The position numbers and the translations under genes are program-made. From Entomortierella parvispora (lineage: Eukaryota; Mortierellomycota; Mortierellomycetes; Mortierellales; Mortierellaceae), in assembly GCA_963573315.1 (NCBI GenBank), contig OY752140.1, forward strand, positions 1,116,001-1,180,000: DNA of 64,000 bases, given 5' to 3'. Of this stretch, positions 1-10,443 are shown in pieces (positions within the stretch are counted from its first letter, which is position 1; each line of letters opens with the position of its first letter). The notes beneath the pieces are model-generated. The model worked only from the letters and a program-made list of their open reading frames with translations. It was not told the origin of the DNA and did not search any database.

Positions 1-294
1 AAGGATGCCGATGTCGAGAATAAGAACACCGTGGAAATTGACCAACAGATCAGCAAGGTCTACACCGAGATGAGCAGAGGACCTACTCGCCGCGAAGGTG
101 AGACAGAAGCCGAGACTTTGGCAAGGGCACAACAGGATCCCGAGGTCCAGCGGATCATGGGCGACCCAGCAATGCGTAGCATCTTGCAACAAATGCAGGA
201 GGATCCACAGGCCGCTCAAGCTCACATGAAGAACCCCATGGTTGCTGCCAACATTCGCAAGTTGGTTGCTGCAGGCATTATCCGTCTGGGATAA
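1..294 (+). CDS. STI1: STI1/Hop co-chaperone, C-terminal fragment
   Basis: Partial gene entering from the left edge in frame 1; only the last 97 residues are visible, ending at TAA 292-294. STI1 (Hop) bridges Hsp70 and Hsp90 through TPR domains in the cytosol and passes client proteins between them. The visible part is the end of the last TPR block followed by the C-terminal DP2 domain. Its hallmark repeated Asp-Pro pairs are seen in [13 protein letters not shown] and in [14 protein letters not shown], and the protein ends with the usual basic-hydrophobic helix ([13 protein letters not shown]). No intron lies in the visible part. A polyadenylation-like AATAAA is at 320-325. NCE101 starts only 138 bases downstream on the same strand. 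Family assignment is firm from the DP repeats; the TPR domains lie outside the window. Confidence 0.93.
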   Translation, partial: KDADVENKNTVEIDQQISKVYTEMSRGPTRREGETEAETLARAQQDPEVQRIMGDPAMRSILQQMQEDPQAAQAHMKNPMVAANIRKLVAAGIIRLG

Positions 295-431
295 ATACGC
301 TCATGTATCAAGTATCAACAATAAAATCTGCACGTGATACAAATAATCACGTGTCACAATTCGAACTTCAGAAGTTCAGAGTTCAGCGCACTTCAGCCAG
401 GGACTTTCAACTCCCCACATCTACCTCCATC

Positions 432-695
432 ATGGCAGTTCGTTACGCACATTTCATCTCACGGTAGGAGTCTCCGAGTCAACAAGCTGGTCAGGTAGTC
501 TTGATAGATTGCTAACAAGAGAAACAACCCTGTGCTTTTGTTTTTAGGAGAGGCGATGTTGTTTTCTCGCTGGCATGCGGCATCGGCGCCTACTTTTTGT
601 ACGAACGCGATCATCCTAGAGAATGGACCCTCCAGCATCTCGTGCAGCGCAAGATTGAGAGAGTGCGGACAGAGGGCTGGTTCCCCGAGAGCTAA
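432..695 (+). CDS. NCE101: NCE101-like small single-span membrane protein (59 aa)
   Basis: A tiny two-exon gene, exons 432-463 and 548-695. The intron has a GTAGGA donor and a TTTTTAG acceptor, and the product is 59 residues. It begins MAVRYAHFISRRGDVVFSL, has one hydrophobic segment (residues about 14-27, VVFSLACGIGAYFLYE), then a charged tail ending GWFPES. This matches the layout of the fungal NCE101 family: about 50-60 residues, a short N-terminal lead, G/D before the membrane span, YxYE after it and a basic tail. NCE101 was named for non-classical export in yeast; its biochemical role is not established. An AATAAA lies at 702-707, just past the stop. The gene lies between STI1 and PSF2 on the same strand. 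The family call rests on pattern and length alone, so it is likely but not certain. Confidence 0.72.
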
Positions 696-750
696 AGCTG
701 GAATAAAAACATAGCCCATGAGCAAGATCGCAGCGTCCTCAGACAGTCAC

Positions 751-768
751 TTTTTTTTTTTTTTTTTT
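751..768. repeat. T18 homopolymer
   Basis: Pure run of 18 T between the NCE101-like gene and the PSF2 start codon, about 70 bases before the ATG at 837. It is probably in the PSF2 promoter or leader. Its length is likely to vary between strains and to be uncertain in assemblies. Confidence 0.9.
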
Positions 769-836
769 GCCGCCAAAATTGCATCCAGGGCACAGCTGCT
801 CTTGCATCTTCCTGACCTGTTTTACCCCTCACATCC

Positions 837-1992
837 ATGGCGTTACCACGGCATCTTAAGAACGGACTTACACCGCTGGAAATCGAGTTCTTGGCTGAGA
901 ATGAGCCAATTGAGATTGCGGCGGCCATCGACACGAGACAAGATCTGGAATTGATTGCGGTACTGCAAAACAAAAGCGATGCGTTGGAGTCATGAACGGC
1001 AGCGGAGCGAGCAAACACGAGTAGACAAAGGAGGCATCCTTCCTTCTGTGTCATTTGAACAGGGTCGTAGTGCCGGTTTGGGCGCGGCAGCTATTTCGCC
1101 TTCATCGTCTTCTTACGCGCAGCTCTTTCTGCTTGTATCTACTCTTTTAATCAGGGAACACTGCCGCCATTGAAGCCACTACAACTCAGCCAAGTACCGC
1201 TATGGCTCGCAATCTCGCTAAAGAAAAAGCACAAGTGCTCAATTGTGCCACCTCAGTGGATGTCTGTTGGTAAGGAACTCAAACTGAAAAGGCAGAGAAG
1301 GATGTTTTTCAGACAGACTCCCCTCCAAGCCAAAACTGACTTTTTTTTCGTTCTCAACAACACAGAATCACTACAGAAATCTTTGAGCGAGGAACAGGAG
1401 CATCTCTATTTCAGTACTCTACCATATCACTATATGGAGACAGCCCAAATACTACTGGAAAAGTAAGTCTTGGCTACTCGAAGTTTGTGGTATTTGATCC
1501 GCGTGAGAACGCGTATTCTGATGGTTTTCTTTTATTTTGATAGCGCGTGTGACGATATCCCCTCTCCAGATTCAGTGCGGAAACTATTAAAGGATCTTCG
1601 GGAGACAAGACAAGCTAAAGCACGTATGGGTGTTGCAGAACTTGACGCAAGCAACGTGCAGGTAATGGCGATTTGACCCATTGTGCTACATCTACCAGTC
1701 GGGTCCCTTTCACAGAAATATCTGTTCAGAGTGATATTTTCTAACATGAAGACTATTGGACTAGATGGACAACATTGGGCTCATGGAAATCAACGAGATC
1801 CGGCCTTTCTTCACGAAAGCATTCTACGAACTCCAAAAGCTAAAGCCTGCAGGACACATTCTGGATCCTCATGGAGATTCGACACAGGACTATGGTGGAT
1901 TCGACGGCACGGCCTCTCTTGGAAGTACCTTACCGGAAACATCGCGCTTCAATCGATCAACTACACATGGATCTAGAAGTGATGCAAGATAG
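837..1992 (+). CDS. PSF2: GINS complex subunit PSF2
   Basis: Five exons (837-959, 1155-1269, 1366-1462, 1544-1661, 1765-1992) give 226 residues. PSF2 is one of four GINS subunits; GINS joins Cdc45 and Mcm2-7 to form the replicative helicase. Family signatures appear in order across the exons: an N-terminal LEIEFLAENEPIEI, then VPLWLAISLKKKHKCSIVPP and QWM in exon 2, LPYHYMETAQILLE in exon 3, DDIPSPDSVRKLLKDLRETR in exon 4, and MDNIGLMEINEIRPF in exon 5. All align with metazoan and yeast PSF2 by eye and in the right order, which also fixes the splice sites. The ATG is the first in frame and begins MALPRHL. The first intron (195 bases) is longer than the other three (81-103). The C-terminal 50 residues after the conserved core are polar and probably disordered. 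Confidence 0.92.
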
Positions 1993-4900
1993 AAACCTAT
2001 TAAAGACGCGGATATTCCCCTGTAATTTTCATCAATTCTTTTTGGAGCAATAACAATGGTCTAGAAGTAGGGCCATTCGGCTATAACTAGACTGTCTAAG
2101 CGGCAACGTGAGTCTTCTTCTGCATAATATTTTGGGATTAGTATTTCGCCACATGGGCACGACAGACCAAAAGCCTACTCCAAACATGCAAAGACCCCAT
2201 GGAGTATCCTCACTGCACCCCCTTTGTCTCTTGATTTCGGAATAAAACGAGCGGTTGAGGTCCACTGGTTTGGACCCTCGCTTTCAATTCGTCCGTTTCT
2301 TTCCCTTTTTTTTTTTGATTGCAAACATGAGCCGAGAACAAAGGAGACGAAGAAAAAAAAAGAAAATGAACTCGTGAAATGCGAATTGGTTGGTGCGCAT
2401 GAGAAGACCAAAGAAGGACGTCCGTGTGTGGTGGAAAAGAAAGAGAGGGTGAGAGAGAGAGAGGGGGGGAAAGATACCATGGGTATCAACATGAGGAGAG
2501 TCTGTGCACGCGGACAAACAGGATCGGCCGCACCAAGTAGAGTAAGAAGAACGGCGGCCACTCTCTTGGAGAATAAAGAGGGCAAATGGATCGTAACCCA
2601 ATGGCCTGGCCAACAGGCGGGAAGAACAGAGCTGTTCCCAATCACTGTTCGTTCACTTGCATAAAATCTGTAAGCTGCGATGATCCCAAGCCAACGTGAA
2701 GGTCACAGCGTTTTTAATGTTCTTGCAGCTGATCTTCGCCGATCCTGCACCTCCGCTCCTCTACCAAGAGACTGAGCCCATTGCTTCGAATGGGGGTCTC
2801 TCGTTTTTGCTCCCGTTCACCGCGCAAAAAAAAAAAAAAAAAAAAAAAGAAATCAAACAGCAAGACAAAACTGCATTAGAACACAGAGATTAGTGAAAGT
2901 TACAATGAAAAAAACAGTTTCGCGATTGTGCACCGGAAAAGGAATGCAAAAAACATGGAATCTAATGCATCACAACGTGAGCATACACTTCAAAGTATCT
3001 GTGGGATGGTCTGGAGAAGGCCTGGCTAGTTGGTTTACATCGAAGAGAAACGAGGGGAAGAAAAGATAAAAATGTCTCGCCAAGACAATTGCTCGCAGCC
3101 ACATGAACCTTGCGCTGAGTTACCTCTCTTCTTCTAGTTGCCTTTCTCCTTCCAGTCCCATGGTTTGCAAGTTGAACAAATCTATGCTTGGAGCAGACCG
3201 GAAGAATAGATTTGGTCCTGCAGCCCATTCAATGGCCTTTGGAAGAATGGACGATCAAAGAGAGAGAAAACCGCCAACCTGGTTTGTTGTCGGCTCAATA
3301 TGTAGGAGCGTCGTAACAGGTGATAGCGGTGTCCCTGATCAGAAGAACGGATACCACCTCCTATCCTTGGATGATCCCATTTTCTCTTTACCTTTGACCA
3401 AATCTTGTGGACACAAGGAGGCGCTCTTGATTCAGGTGTCTCACTATTGCAATTGTATTTGGACAACACAACTTTGTTGGCATGTTGAGGGCAAGTTGCA
3501 CAACTTTGTCGTTGGGTCTATTGATTCAGACAACTTTCTCGAATTCAGTTGGGCAGCCCGCTTTCCATTCATCCAGACCGGTTATATAGCACTAGTCGAG
3601 ACAGCTATGTCGCGTTTGCTCAAAGTAAACTCTTTTACGTTGCTGCATGCATGGAGTCGGAGACAAATGATTGTGGCAGGAACCTTGGGCTGCAGGTGTC
3701 TCGCGTTCTTTGTTCTGAGAACTGCTCTGATGACGAAGGGAACCCAACCGCATCCTCATCTTCTCAAAAACCTCTTCATGGTCCAGTCCTTTGTTCGCAT
3801 GGTTGAAAGTCCATGTTCGAGACCACCCCTTGTTCCCTTGTTGCGTGCACCTTATTGAATTGAAAAAAAGGTGCTTAAATATTGCCACTTTCTGCACACA
3901 GACATCAAAGAATCGGAGAGTACCCGATCTGTCCAATGACTCGGGAAACCTATCCTGTTGACTTTTTGGTATGATGAGCGGTAGTTGACAATAAAAGGAT
4001 CAACTTTTGCCAACCCTCTTCTACCAAAACTTTCATATTTTCCTACCCAGAAATACAGGTCAACTTCCAGGTATTTCCAACCCTCTCTCCCGCAATCTTG
4101 AGTGTTTTTAGTTCAACGCATCATTCCTGTTGCCCTTCTTCTGTCACTGAGATTTGTCGAAAAGCGCCTCTCCCTTTTCTAAAAGCTTCAGTTTTTTTCC
4201 CTTTTCCCTTGACATCTTTGTTGTGATTTCAGAGAGACGCTATCGGACTTGGCCCCTAAACACTGATCGCTTGGGTTTCTGCCCGAGAGCGATTGGATGT
4301 TCCCCTGAAATCGTGTATGCCTTTTTCTTTGTCCATGACCCGTGTTGTCAAGGTTCAATTTTTCCCCACTGCCCTTCCTGTTGTGTCTACTGGAGAGGTG
4401 CATGCGTTGAGGCAGCTGTATTTGTTCTCCTGGTTCTGGGACACTGCCTCGAACCCCCCCTTGATATCAATACCTTTTCCCCTTTTGACATTGGGCAGAT
4501 CAACTCTGACCTCTGCTTAGAAAGTTCTCTCCTGAGAAAGTAGAGAATAACAACCGACCGATGTCATCACACTCATCCTCGATTCTTGTTGATGTTGTCA
4601 ACATTTTTTTTTTATTCTCCACTCGCTTCTTGTCCATGATATCACTGAAACAATAGTACTATCCCCTGCCTGCAAGTAACCCTTCTCCCACCGCGCCGAA
4701 TTGCTCAACCAAGAGTTTGTCTCAACCATTGACAGAATCATTCATTGTCGTCACCAGCATCTCTCCCTGCCCTCTCTATCCCTATCTCCAGTGCTTTTGG
4801 CGTCATCCCCGAGCTGCAATTCAGAAGCAATTGGTATTTGTCTTGTTCATTTTCTCTGTGCGAGGACGGTCTCACAAAGAAGTTAAGATGTATGAAGACA

Positions 4901-5551
4901 GCAAAACGGTGTAAAACAAGAAATGAACTTTTGATCAAACGCCTGCCAACCACCCTTGTGCCGAACACAGGCTAGCGCTTGCGGTCCCAAACATAAACAC
5001 CCTTACACACACGCGCACACAGAGAGCGGCAGAGAGAGAGAGAGACACACACACACGCTTCAAACAGATGCCAGACCGCAGACAGATACCGGCTCATGGA
5101 AAAACAAAAAGGATCCACAGCCACGCAAACGCGACGAGCAAAACGCGCTTCCCTCCTTCCTTCTCCCCGTCATCTTCCATCCATCCAGTGCAGAGGCCGA
5201 GGAAGCAAGAGAGACGCACACGCCCACTCTTCCTCGATGGTGTCTGTTCTGTGTTTCTGTCTGTCCGTGTGTCGTGTCTGTCTGCCTTTCCTTGTTTCCC
5301 TTTCGTTCCTCTCTTTCCTACACCTCCTCCTCCTCTTCCTCCTCTTCCCCTCTCCTTTCCGTTTTCCGTCCAACTCGCAAACAAACCATTGGCTCATTCA
5401 ACTAACACCCACTTGCCTCTTCCTCATTCCTCATTCCTCTTGTCTGCTCATTCAGTCACTTCACAATTCAAACTCGGCAGCACTTCCCACAGCTTCTCTC
5501 TCCCTTCAGCTTCTCACACAATTGCACCATTCACATTCGCGTTTCTCAGAT
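1993..5551. other. Non-coding interval, 3.6 kb, between PSF2 and a kinase gene
   Basis: I see no convincing gene. It holds purine-rich tracts around 2330-2480, an A23 run (2826-2848), an AG/AC dinucleotide stretch (about 5023-5057) and a pyrimidine-rich block (about 5150-5520) that looks like the leader of the downstream kinase gene. A 251-codon open frame at 3103-3858 (+) lacks recognisable motifs or coding-like composition and is listed only as a finding. Confidence 0.7.
2826..2848. repeat. A23 homopolymer
   Basis: Pure run of 23 A inside the PSF2-kinase interval, in no recognised gene. Confidence 0.9.
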
Positions 5552-7604
5552 ATGACGCCATCCTCTACACCTTTTGGCGCCGTCCGGAGACTCCCACAGA
5601 GCATCAACAACGGATCACTGATCCTTCAGGACATGTTAGGAGTCGGCGCTTATGGGGCTGTGTATCGGGCGATTGACACGACCACAGCCGAGATCAGGGC
5701 CGTCAAGTGCCTTCACACCTCGGGGCTCAGCAATCACCAAAGAGCCTTTCAGAACCATGAAGCCTCTCTCCATGCACTGGTCTCTGGCCACCCTCACATT
5801 GCAACGTTACACAAGGTGGTAGAGGAAGACGACTGCCTGTACATGGTGCTCGATTGCGGGGTTGAGGGCGATCTGTTCTTCACAATCACAGAACGAGGGG
5901 GGTTTGTAGGGAATGAGGTCGCTATCAAATCTATCTTTGGTCAGATCACCAGTGCAGTCGAACACTGCCATTCCATGGGCGTCTACCATCGAGACTTGAA
6001 GGTAAGAACAAAAGAAAGGGAATTAGGAACAGAAAAAAAAGGATTCAGACAGCGTTCAATGATGTGTTTTTTATTACTGTGCTCGAGCTAAGTTGAGGAG
6101 AGCGATGGACACAAAGTGCAGTAAACACTCTGAACGCACACAAGCAAACACAACACAAACTCAGACGCACGCACATACACAATTCTAACTGCAGCATTCA
6201 ATCGAACATCAAGTCGTCGTCGTCTCTTCACATTCGGAGTTCTTTTTCGCTAAACAAAGCAGAGGGGAGGGGTGGGTGCCAATTGATCACTGAAAAAAGA
6301 GGGGACAGAACAGCCTCGTGTGAACAGTGCAGTGCGGCACGGAACCCCTCTCGTGCTTCCTTCTCCTCTTCCTCCTCTTCCTCCTCCCCACCCCCAATCC
6401 TCTCCTCGATCAAGATGCATCCTCCCAGACTCGCAGACTAACGGAATGAACCCCAGGGCATCGGGAAGAAGGAAGGGGCATCAAGGGGGGAAAAGATGCC
6501 ACGAGAGACACGCAGAAACGCGTCGGTCACCTGTCGCGCGGCAATAGGCATGGTTTCAGACCCAGGCTGAGGACAAAAGAAAGAGAGAGACGAAAAGATG
6601 TGAACAAAGGAGATGAAATGCAATGCAGTAAAGCCACGAGTGGTTCGCACTACTATGACGATAACAGAGCCAGCAGAGACTGACCCCCATTTCTACCACT
6701 CCTTCATCAATTGTTCTTTGATACTGTCTTTATAGCCAGAGAATATCATCATGTTCGGCAGCACAGTCAAGCTCGTAGACTTTGGTCTTGCCACAACAGA
6801 AAAGACCTCAAGCGATTTTGGTTGTGGATCTACATTTTATTTATCTCCAGGTGAGTACTCATCTCTTGGTGTCTATGTCTCGCACTGATGTTGCTGTTGT
6901 CACAACAATGCCAATGCCTGTTGTGTCAAGCACCCCTTTTCGACATCTATCAGTCCCTCTGAACGATGCATTAACGAGATGCGCTCTTTTTTGCTCTCCT
7001 CAATTGCGTCCTTTTCACTCTGGTCATCTCCATTGACGAACGGATCAATACAACAGAATGCCAAGGGGGCTACGTTGAGCAAGTGAAGAACTATGACAGT
7101 GCTGCAAACGATGTGTGGTCCTTGGGTGTAATACTGATCAACCTAGTGTTTGGACGGAATCCGTGGAAGCAAGCTTGTCCGAGGGATGATACCTTCTCGG
7201 CTTATGTTCTCAACCACAACTTTCTTCAGACCATCTTACCCATGTCCACCGAACTGAACGAGATCATCAAATCCGTGTTTTGTCTCAACCCAAAGAAGCG
7301 GATTTCTCTCCCCGAGCTGACAAGACGCGTTCTCGAATGTCGATGTTTTACCACGTCAGACTTTTCAGCACCCCCTCCTCCCTCTCCTCCTACTGCTGTT
7401 GTAGCTGTCGCTTCTCCTCGGACGGTCACAAAGACAAGGGCAACCATGATAGCGGCCCGAGCAGCGACGGCGTCTCTTCCCCTCACGAAAGGAGAGGTGC
7501 CCACCGCGATCGCCGCGATCGGATCATGCATAGGATCGGACCCGGAGCAACAGCAACAGGGACTGGGACAAGATTCAGGTGTTGACTTCCATTCGATGGC
7601 ATGA
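5552..7604 (+). CDS. Ran1/Ksp1/Sks1-like Ser/Thr protein kinase (370 aa)
   Basis: Three exons (5552-6001, 6736-6850, 7057-7604) encode 370 residues. The kinase domain covers residues about 23-285. It has a Gly-rich loop LGVGAYGAVY (29-38), the catalytic Lys in RAVKCL (K52), the HRDLKPEN loop split by the first intron (D148), DFG at 165-167, and an activation segment with CGSTFYLSPECQGG. The FQNHEASLHALVSGHPHI block and the ECQGG segment are typical of the fungal Ran1/Pat1-Ksp1-Sks1-Vhs1 family. These kinases link nutrient state to growth, glucose response or entry into meiosis; the target here is unknown. The C-terminus (about 290-370) is Pro/Ala/Thr-rich with no domain. The ATG follows a long pyrimidine-rich leader. 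The first intron is 734 bases, by far the longest clear intron in the window, and may hold a small RNA. Confidence 0.87.
6052..6137 (+). ncRNA. Possible intronic C/D-box snoRNA
   Basis: Inside the 734-base kinase intron there is a terminal stem GCGT (6052-6055) with ACGC (6134-6137). A box C-like ATGATGT (6059-6065, one mismatch to RUGAUGA) follows shortly after the 5' arm, and a perfect box D CTGA (6130-6133) lies directly before the 3' arm. The total span of 86 bases is normal for C/D snoRNAs. Internal C'/D' boxes are poor, and I could not assign an rRNA target to the bases upstream of box D. This is a candidate only. Confidence 0.22.
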
Positions 7605-7873
7605 GATCCGTATCTTGTCCGCTGCGTTGCTATATCTCGCGCGAGATCTATCGATGTTCTTTTTATTTTTTTTTTTTATTTTTTTTTCTTTCTGCATCGG
7701 TGAAGAAGGCCCCTGCGTCGCGCTCGCAAGGCCTTCATCAACCCTCTCTCTTTTCTCTTTTCCAACACAATTTCCGTGCACTTTCTCTTGTCTACGTCTT
7801 TGTCTGGATGATGAAAGCGCTCTGCCCCAATTGCAGCACTTGCAGTCAAGTTGGAGGGGTACCCTGACCAAAC

Positions 7874-7897
7874 AAAAAAAAAAAAAAAAAAAAAAAA
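7874..7897. repeat. A24 homopolymer
   Basis: Pure run of 24 A in the probable 3' region of the kinase gene, about 270 bases past its stop codon. Confidence 0.9.
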
Positions 7898-8261
7898 GTG
7901 AGGTCTTCCTTCACCCTGCATGGTCCTCCTGCAACATGGCCTGTCGCCTTGGAGACATTGGGGACTTCTACATTCACCGAACCACATTTGCTTTCTCCTT
8001 TGTGTTTGTGCTCTCATTGCATAACCACCCCTCCTTCACCCCCCCCAATTGGTCATACTCCACACCCCTCTCCCTGAAAATCATTTTTTCCTTCCTTTTT
8101 TCTGTTCTTTAGTGATGACCCTGTTGGAACAGAATGTCGGAAGGTTGTAGTTGTATCGCTCCTCCCCCCCCCACTTGTATATTCATAGCTGTGTCTGTTC
8201 TCAGTACATACTTTTTTTTATTCTTCTTCCTGATATGTTGAGCTACCAGTATCTTCATACT

Positions 8262-8315
8262 CCAAACAAACAAACAAGCAAGCATGCAAGCAAGCAAACA
8301 AACAAACAAACAAAC
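8262..8315. repeat. CAAA/CAAG tetranucleotide microsatellite
   Basis: About 13 imperfect tetranucleotide units. CAAA units flank a central block of AAGC/CAAG units with a GCATGC core, so the array changes from CAAA to CAAG and back. Confidence 0.85.
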
Positions 8316-9124
8316 GAGAGAGAAGAGATATCAAACAGTAGTTCGAAAAATAAAATGAAGAAACAACTCGATGTCGAAGGAGCAACTCAATGGTGATCGT
8401 TCGAATATCCTAGGGTTATAGCACTGCATAATGAAGAAAGGCACTCTAATGAATTGCCTTCTAGGTAGTACGTCTACGGGGGGATGGATCAACAATGAAG
8501 TGGAGACGTGAGCGATCAATTGGGTGTTTTGATTTTCATTAACGGCAAGGCTCACCAAGGAAACTGGTCAGGATTGACGGAGGGAATTGATCATTGACAA
8601 GGTGTACGCCCAATTCCCTGCGAACACAGATAGATGCACACACACGCACACAAGCGCAATTGCGATCGATGCAAAGTAGCACAGACAGCAAAAACACACA
8701 CTCACTACTGTAGATCGTTATTGTTGATTGACGGGATTGACGCGAAAGTCAAAAAGAGACCTGGGTCATTGGCTGACCACGGTTCTTCTCGGTCGGCTAC
8801 CCTTCTTTTTCCCTTGTATCTTCTTTACGCCTTTCCCCCCTTCTAATCAAGGCTGGATAGTTTCCTTCTCCCGAGGAGCATTAACTGCTTTCCTTAGTTT
8901 ATGACTTGAAGAACAGCAGTCAATAGCCAATCTAACCCCCCATCCTTTTCCTTTTTTTTTTTTGACCTCAAAGTTTCAAAAAGACAACCTTGGGAACGAG
9001 AAGGGCACTGAGACATGGCGGAAGCAGTCGGACTAGAGAACTCCAAGCGTCCTCGCGTCGCGTTTCCGTTTTCCGGATTTGAATGTTTACTGTTCTTTTG
9101 AGATAAAGAAAAAGGGCTGCTGAC

Positions 9125-9145
9125 AAAAAAAAAAAAAAAAAAAAA
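9125..9145. repeat. A21 homopolymer
   Basis: Pure run of 21 A in the interval between the kinase and the Gln-rich protein gene. Confidence 0.9.
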
Positions 9146-9680
9146 GAAACGCGAAAGGGAGAAAGCAAAAGAGGAAAGAGTGGCTCCAGGAGCAACAGGA
9201 AAGGGGGGGGGGAATCAGTCAGGACTGCTGCCAGCCCCACTCTTGGATCTTTGAATCCAACCCCCTCTCAGTGTTCCTGGCCCCTTTCTCTCTTTTTCGT
9301 TTGATCGGGATAGTAACATGCAGGCAGATGCAAGTTGTTGGTGGGATGACCTGTGTTGCAACCTGTACATTGCCGACAATCAGTACTGGCTGGGCTTCAG
9401 AGTTCGGTTAAACTCATGGATCATCGAGATGTTGTCATAGGTTGAAGTTCTTAGGTAATAGAAACTCAGTGAACGTGATCCCTCGAGTGGGCAATGACCT
9501 TTTGCTAGTCGACATTGCTGTTCAAAGACCGAGATCACCTGACAGTCACATGGAGCAGAAAGTTGTGATCAGAGAAGAAGCAACATCGCCTGGCAAAAGT
9601 CATGACTTGCTCGAGACATCAAATGCTCAGTCATTTTAGGTGTGGAAGGGCATCGGTCTTGGACAATTTTTTTTGTCGTT

Positions 9681-9703
9681 TCGCATGAGCTGCACTCATG
9701 CGA
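9681..9703. other. Perfect 9-bp inverted repeat (hairpin)
   Basis: Arms TCGCATGAG (9681-9689) and CTCATGCGA (9695-9703) are exact reverse complements around a five-base loop CTGCA. It lies about 120 bases before the first copy of the degenerate direct repeat. It could be an RNA structure, a binding palindrome or a remnant of a small element; nothing in the sequence decides between these. Confidence 0.7.
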
Positions 9704-9825
9704 CGCGACACGAGCGATCAAAGGCGGAGAATCTTGTGTAATCGCGTGGGCTATATTTCTTCTGTAATCGTACAGTGTGAGGTGTATTGGACTAGTCATA
9801 CGCATGCGGGACCAAGTGCGCTGAG

Positions 9826-10325
9826 TGTTTCTCGCCAAGAAGCATCAAGCTGGATCATAAGATCGAAAATCCCTTATGTTCACCTATGACCGAGAAAAAC
9901 CACCCGATTCTCAAATCCATTTCGTCGCTGGAGGTGGAGGAAGAAGTGGAGAAAAATGGAGAGTGGAGAGTGGAGAATGGATGAAGATAGAAGAATGAGA
10001 GGGCTTAATTATCAGGTGATTCTTATCTTTGAGCAGCAATGTTGACTAGTAAAAGTTCATCGCACACATGTACAAGTTTGTTGACAGTTTCTCGCCAAGG
10101 ACCATCGATCTGACTTATAAAATCGAACATCCTTTATCTTCACCTATGACCGAGAAAAATCGAGCGATTTTTGCGGTAACCGTCCTCCATCTCTGAACAG
10201 CGATGAATACGAGGGAAAAAGTCATCTCCCACTTGAGGGATCAGGCGTGTTGAGATCTTTACGGCAAGGAGCATTGATCTTGGTTATAAAGTCAAAGCAT
10301 CCCTTCTTGAAAAACGACCGATCCT
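9826..10325. repeat. Degenerate direct repeat, three copies
   Basis: Three related segments start near 9826, 10086 and 10256. Shared blocks in order are TTTCTCGCCAAG, then a CATCRA-like block, then a TATAAAATCGAA-like block, then TTCACCTATGACCGAGAAAAA. The last block is exact in copies 1 and 2 and reduced to AAAACGACCGATCC in copy 3. Between copies, a second shared module (GARCAGCRATG followed by AAAAGTYATC) recurs near 10031 and 10195. The repeat is non-coding, AT-leaning and decayed. It could be the relic of a tandem array or of a small mobile element. Confidence 0.7.
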
Positions 10326-10443
10326 TTCAGATCCTAAGATCTCTGGAGATAGAAATATCGAATGATCATTGTTGTTCACTCATGGAGAACTTTTACTCTA
10401 CAAAAAATACGATAGCACCAAACTACTCTGTACAACAAAAAGA

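Larger units (their letters stand above)
7605..10443. other. Non-coding interval, 2.8 kb, between convergent genes
   Basis: It lies between the 3' ends of the kinase (+) and the Gln-rich protein (-). No supported gene was found. It contains T-rich and A24 tracts (7874-7897), a CAAA/CAAG microsatellite, an A21 tract, a perfect hairpin and a decayed direct repeat, each listed separately. For a region flanked only by 3' ends it is unusually long and structured. Confidence 0.7.

Noticed and set aside
2175-2664. Pair of overlapping 146- and 156-codon frames on opposite strands
   Set aside because: Purine-rich sequence gives Lys/Glu on one strand and Phe/Ser/Leu on the other. No splice structure or motif supports either.
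8262-8315. CRISPR-like periodic pattern
   Set aside because: The repeats are four-base microsatellite units without spacers, in a eukaryotic context.
9350-9425. tRNA-like T-arm (GTTCGGTTAAAC)
   Set aside because: The loop does not match the T-loop consensus, and no acceptor or anticodon stem could be formed. I found no tRNA in the window.
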